The notes beneath the pieces were generated by a model, which saw only the letters and a program-made list of their open reading frames with translations, was not told the origin of the DNA and ran no database searches. Below are positions 7,172 to 8,130 of a stretch of DNA of 8,130 nucleotides, piece by piece; within the stretch, counting starts at the first letter, position 1, and each line of letters begins with the position of its first letter. The DNA is from an uncultured Bacteroidota bacterium (GTDB lineage Bacteria; Bacteroidota; Bacteroidia; Bacteroidales; SZUA-534), in assembly GCA_937885735.1 (NCBI GenBank), contig CALABN010000096.1, forward strand, positions 1-8,130. Reading direction: 5' to 3'. The position numbers and the translations under genes were made by a program.

Positions 7172-7256
7172 GAATTCGTGCAAATGCGTGTCAATTTGTG
7201 GTTTCAAAAAAATCTGCGGAAATCCGTTAAATCCGTCGAATCTGTGTTCAATTCCG
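7172..7256 (+). repeat. Degenerate 8-10 nt repeat, AAATCCGTG-like
   Basis: Successive units read GAATTCGTG (7172-7180), CAAATGCGTG (7181-7190), TCAATTTGTG (7191-7200), a break with GTTTCAAAAA, AATCTGCGG (7211-7219), AAATCCGTT (7220-7228), AAATCCGTCG (7229-7238), AATCTGTG (7239-7246) and TTCAATTCCG (7247-7256). The consensus is close to AAATCCGTG. Just after it is a short inverted repeat, CCGAAA 7254-7259 with TTTCGG 7262-7267. The block does not encode a protein. Confidence 0.65.
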
Positions 7257-7285
7257 AAAGTTTTCGGGACTACATCCTAAATGCA

Positions 7286-7317
7286 AAAGGGCAACAAGCC
7301 GAAACTCATTGCCCTTT
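7286..7317. terminator. Probable bidirectional terminator hairpin
   Basis: A perfect 9-bp inverted repeat, AAAGGGCAA (7286-7294) and TTGCCCTTT (7309-7317), encloses a 14-nt loop. It lies between hisI (+) and the YgjV-like gene (-), which converge on it. Read on the - strand the stem ends in TTTT; on the + strand it ends in TTT followed by ACTC. The U-tracts are short, so efficiency is uncertain, but position and symmetry fit a shared terminator for both transcripts. Confidence 0.6.
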
Positions 7318-7332
7318 ACTCTGAAATCAGAA

Positions 7333-7360
7333 TCCTAAATTCTAATTCCTAAATCCTAAA
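7333..7360 (-). repeat. TTTAGGA heptamer cluster at the end of the minus-strand gene
   Basis: On the - strand, starting 15 nt after the stop codon of the YgjV-like gene, TTTAGGA occurs at 7354-7360, 7347-7353 and 7333-7339, the first two in direct tandem. Another copy lies at 7275-7281, beyond the terminator hairpin. Twelve-base words here are identical to words in the hisG-hisD and hisB-hisH spacers (TTTAGGATTCTG, TTTAGGAATTAG, TAGAATTTAGGA). Confidence 0.7.
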
Positions 7361-7375
7361 TACAAAGGTGTTTTT

Positions 7376-8002
7376 CTACAGTTCAAGACAGAAAGTCTTG
7401 ATGCCACTTTCAGAATCAATTTCCTTGAATCCAATCTTTTTTAGGTATTTTGAGTGGTGATTGCTTCCAGAAATTGTGGTTATCTTGTTGAATCCTTGTC
7501 TCTTAAACATATCCTGCTGTGTGTTGAACAGAAAGTCGCCAACCTTGCAGTCGCGATAAGCGGCAACAACGTAGTCAAGTACCACAAACAAATTGCCGTC
7601 GCCAGCATCGTTTGCCAGGAAGATGCCTGCAATGTTCATATTTCGCAGAATCATATACGAACAGGCGTACTGGCGGTCATCCAGCGTGAATTCAGGGAAA
7701 TTGCTTTCAATATCGGCTTTGTTGTGCTCCACAAATGGTTTCAGCAGACTGTCATCGTTTTTGATAGGCAGAATCTTGAAAGAGTTCTTCGAAAACCTGT
7801 TTCGGCATAGGTGCACAATGTTTACGCAGGCTATCGCCAGATTCATTATTGCAACAGGATATGCGTTGATGTACAATCCGTAGATGATATACAAGATACA
7901 GCCAATAGTGTTGATTATGCGCAGTTTGACAACTGATGTCATCAGCATTGCCAGCAATAGCAGGCACGATGCCACATATCCAAGAATTTCTACGTTACTC
8001 AT
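7376..8002 (-). CDS. YgjV-like inner-membrane protein with C-terminal GNAT-like domain
   Basis: A 208-aa protein in two parts. Residues 1-68 hold three predicted membrane helices (about 5-22, 29-45, 49-66) separated by very short loops (TSVVKLR, INAY), the pattern of the YgjV (Imp-YgjV) family, whose function is not known. Residues about 80-208 look like a degenerate GNAT acetyltransferase fold: strand FVVLDYVVAAYR (139-150), then RDCKVGDFLF (150-159) where acetyl-CoA motif A (R/QxxGxG/A) would be, with K153 in place of the first glycine and G155 kept. The late KITTISGSNHHSKYLKKIGFKEI segment ends in the GNAT-like YLKKIGF (186-192). Substrate and activity are unknown. The ATG at 8000-8002 has AAGGA 5 nt upstream and overlaps the stop of the preceding gene by 8 nt, implying translational coupling. 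Stop TAG at 7376-7378. The domain assignment is by eye; the GNAT half is less certain than the membrane half. Confidence 0.8.
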   Translation of the reverse strand: MSNVEILGYVASCLLLLAMLMTSVVKLRIINTIGCILYIIYGLYINAYPVAIMNLAIACVNIVHLCRNRFSKNSFKILPIKNDDSLLKPFVEHNKADIESNFPEFTLDDRQYACSYMILRNMNIAGIFLANDAGDGNLFVVLDYVVAAYRDCKVGDFLFNTQQDMFKRQGFNKITTISGSNHHSKYLKKIGFKEIDSESGIKTFCLEL

Positions 8003-8129
8003 TTTCCTTGTCCTCCATTATTTCTGTATTTGTCAGATTGTCGGCAATGGTTGTGTCTTCGCCATTGGCCGTCTTTATTTTTTCAAGTTTATGAATCGGA
8101 CTGAAAAACACCCTGTAGAATCGGCTTGC
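7995..8129 (-). CDS. 3' end of an unidentified gene (44 codons visible)
   Basis: The frame is open on the - strand from the window edge to a TAA at 7995-7997. The visible residues begin ASRFYRVFFSPIHKLEKIK and continue as a polar tail of 25 residues, 8 of them acidic, ending MEDKENE. The aromatic and basic start followed by a charged tail would fit the cytoplasmic end of a membrane protein, but I do not recognise the family. The stop lies within the first codons of the YgjV-like gene (8-nt overlap, ATGAGTAA), so the two are probably one transcription unit. The overlap, the unbroken frame and the SD-like AAGGA within it support it being a real gene end. Confidence 0.6.
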   Translation of the reverse strand, partial: ASRFYRVFFSPIHKLEKIKTANGEDTTIADNLTNTEIMEDKENE

Positions 8130-8130
8130 A

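Noticed and set aside
7027..7256. CRISPR array
   Set aside because: Units are 7-10 nt, degenerate and contiguous, with no 25-40 nt identical repeats or regular unique spacers, and no cas gene is nearby.
7254..7267. CCGAAA/TTTCGG inverted repeat as a terminator
   Set aside because: The loop is only 2-4 nt, the stem is 5-6 bp and no T-run follows; the hairpin at 7286-7317 is a better candidate.
7029..7375. Decayed HisE pseudogene after hisI
   Set aside because: I looked for HisE hallmarks (SYT...L, KVGEEA.E) in the sequence after hisI and found none; the DNA is repeat-like rather than decayed coding sequence.
7454..7810. 118-codon open frame on the + strand
   Set aside because: It lies antisense within the YgjV-like/GNAT gene, whose protein has clear helices and fold features; this frame shows no recognisable domain.

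Overview
The window holds almost a whole histidine-biosynthesis operon on the + strand, in the order hisG-hisD-hisC-hisB-hisH-hisA-hisF-hisI. It is followed by a repeat-rich convergent spacer and two overlapping genes on the - strand: a small membrane protein with a GNAT-like tail, and the last 44 codons of an unidentified gene. The organism looks like a member of the Bacteroidota, probably Bacteroidales and Prevotella-like. The reasons are the moderately AT-rich composition, AT-rich leaders without clear Shine-Dalgarno sequences, a bifunctional HisB, a long-form HisG with its regulatory domain, and the style of the HisC and HisB proteins. This assignment is an inference from reading the proteins, not from a search.

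Layout: 2-760 hisG (5' end outside the window); 881-2182 hisD; 2209-3264 hisC; 3280-4383 hisB; 4513-5094 hisH; 5098-5823 hisA; 5875-6630 hisF; 6705-7028 hisI; 7029-7375 non-coding; 7376-8002 (-) YgjV-like/GNAT protein; 7995-8129 (-) 3' end of an upstream gene. The catalytic residues I looked for are present in all eight His proteins. Together they cover ATP phosphoribosyltransferase, PR-AMP cyclohydrolase, ProFAR isomerase, IGP synthase (HisH+HisF), IGP dehydratase, aminotransferase, histidinol-phosphatase and histidinol dehydrogenase. The one missing step is phosphoribosyl-ATP pyrophosphohydrolase (HisE). It is commonly fused to the C-terminus of HisI, but here HisI stops at 107 aa and nothing downstream reads as HisE.

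The most unusual structure is in the spacers. Every his gap longer than 50 nt (120, 129, 51 and 74 nt) and the 347-nt convergent gap contain short degenerate repeats, many with a 7-nt period. The heptamer TTTAGGA or its complement occurs nine times, all outside genes. The short gaps (26, 15 and 3 nt) have none. Repeat units touch or include the stop codons of hisB, hisA and hisI. I see no CRISPR array, tRNA, rRNA or transposase. No new defence or mobile system is visible here; the HisE hole, the heptameric spacer repeats and the membrane-GNAT gene are the items to follow up.
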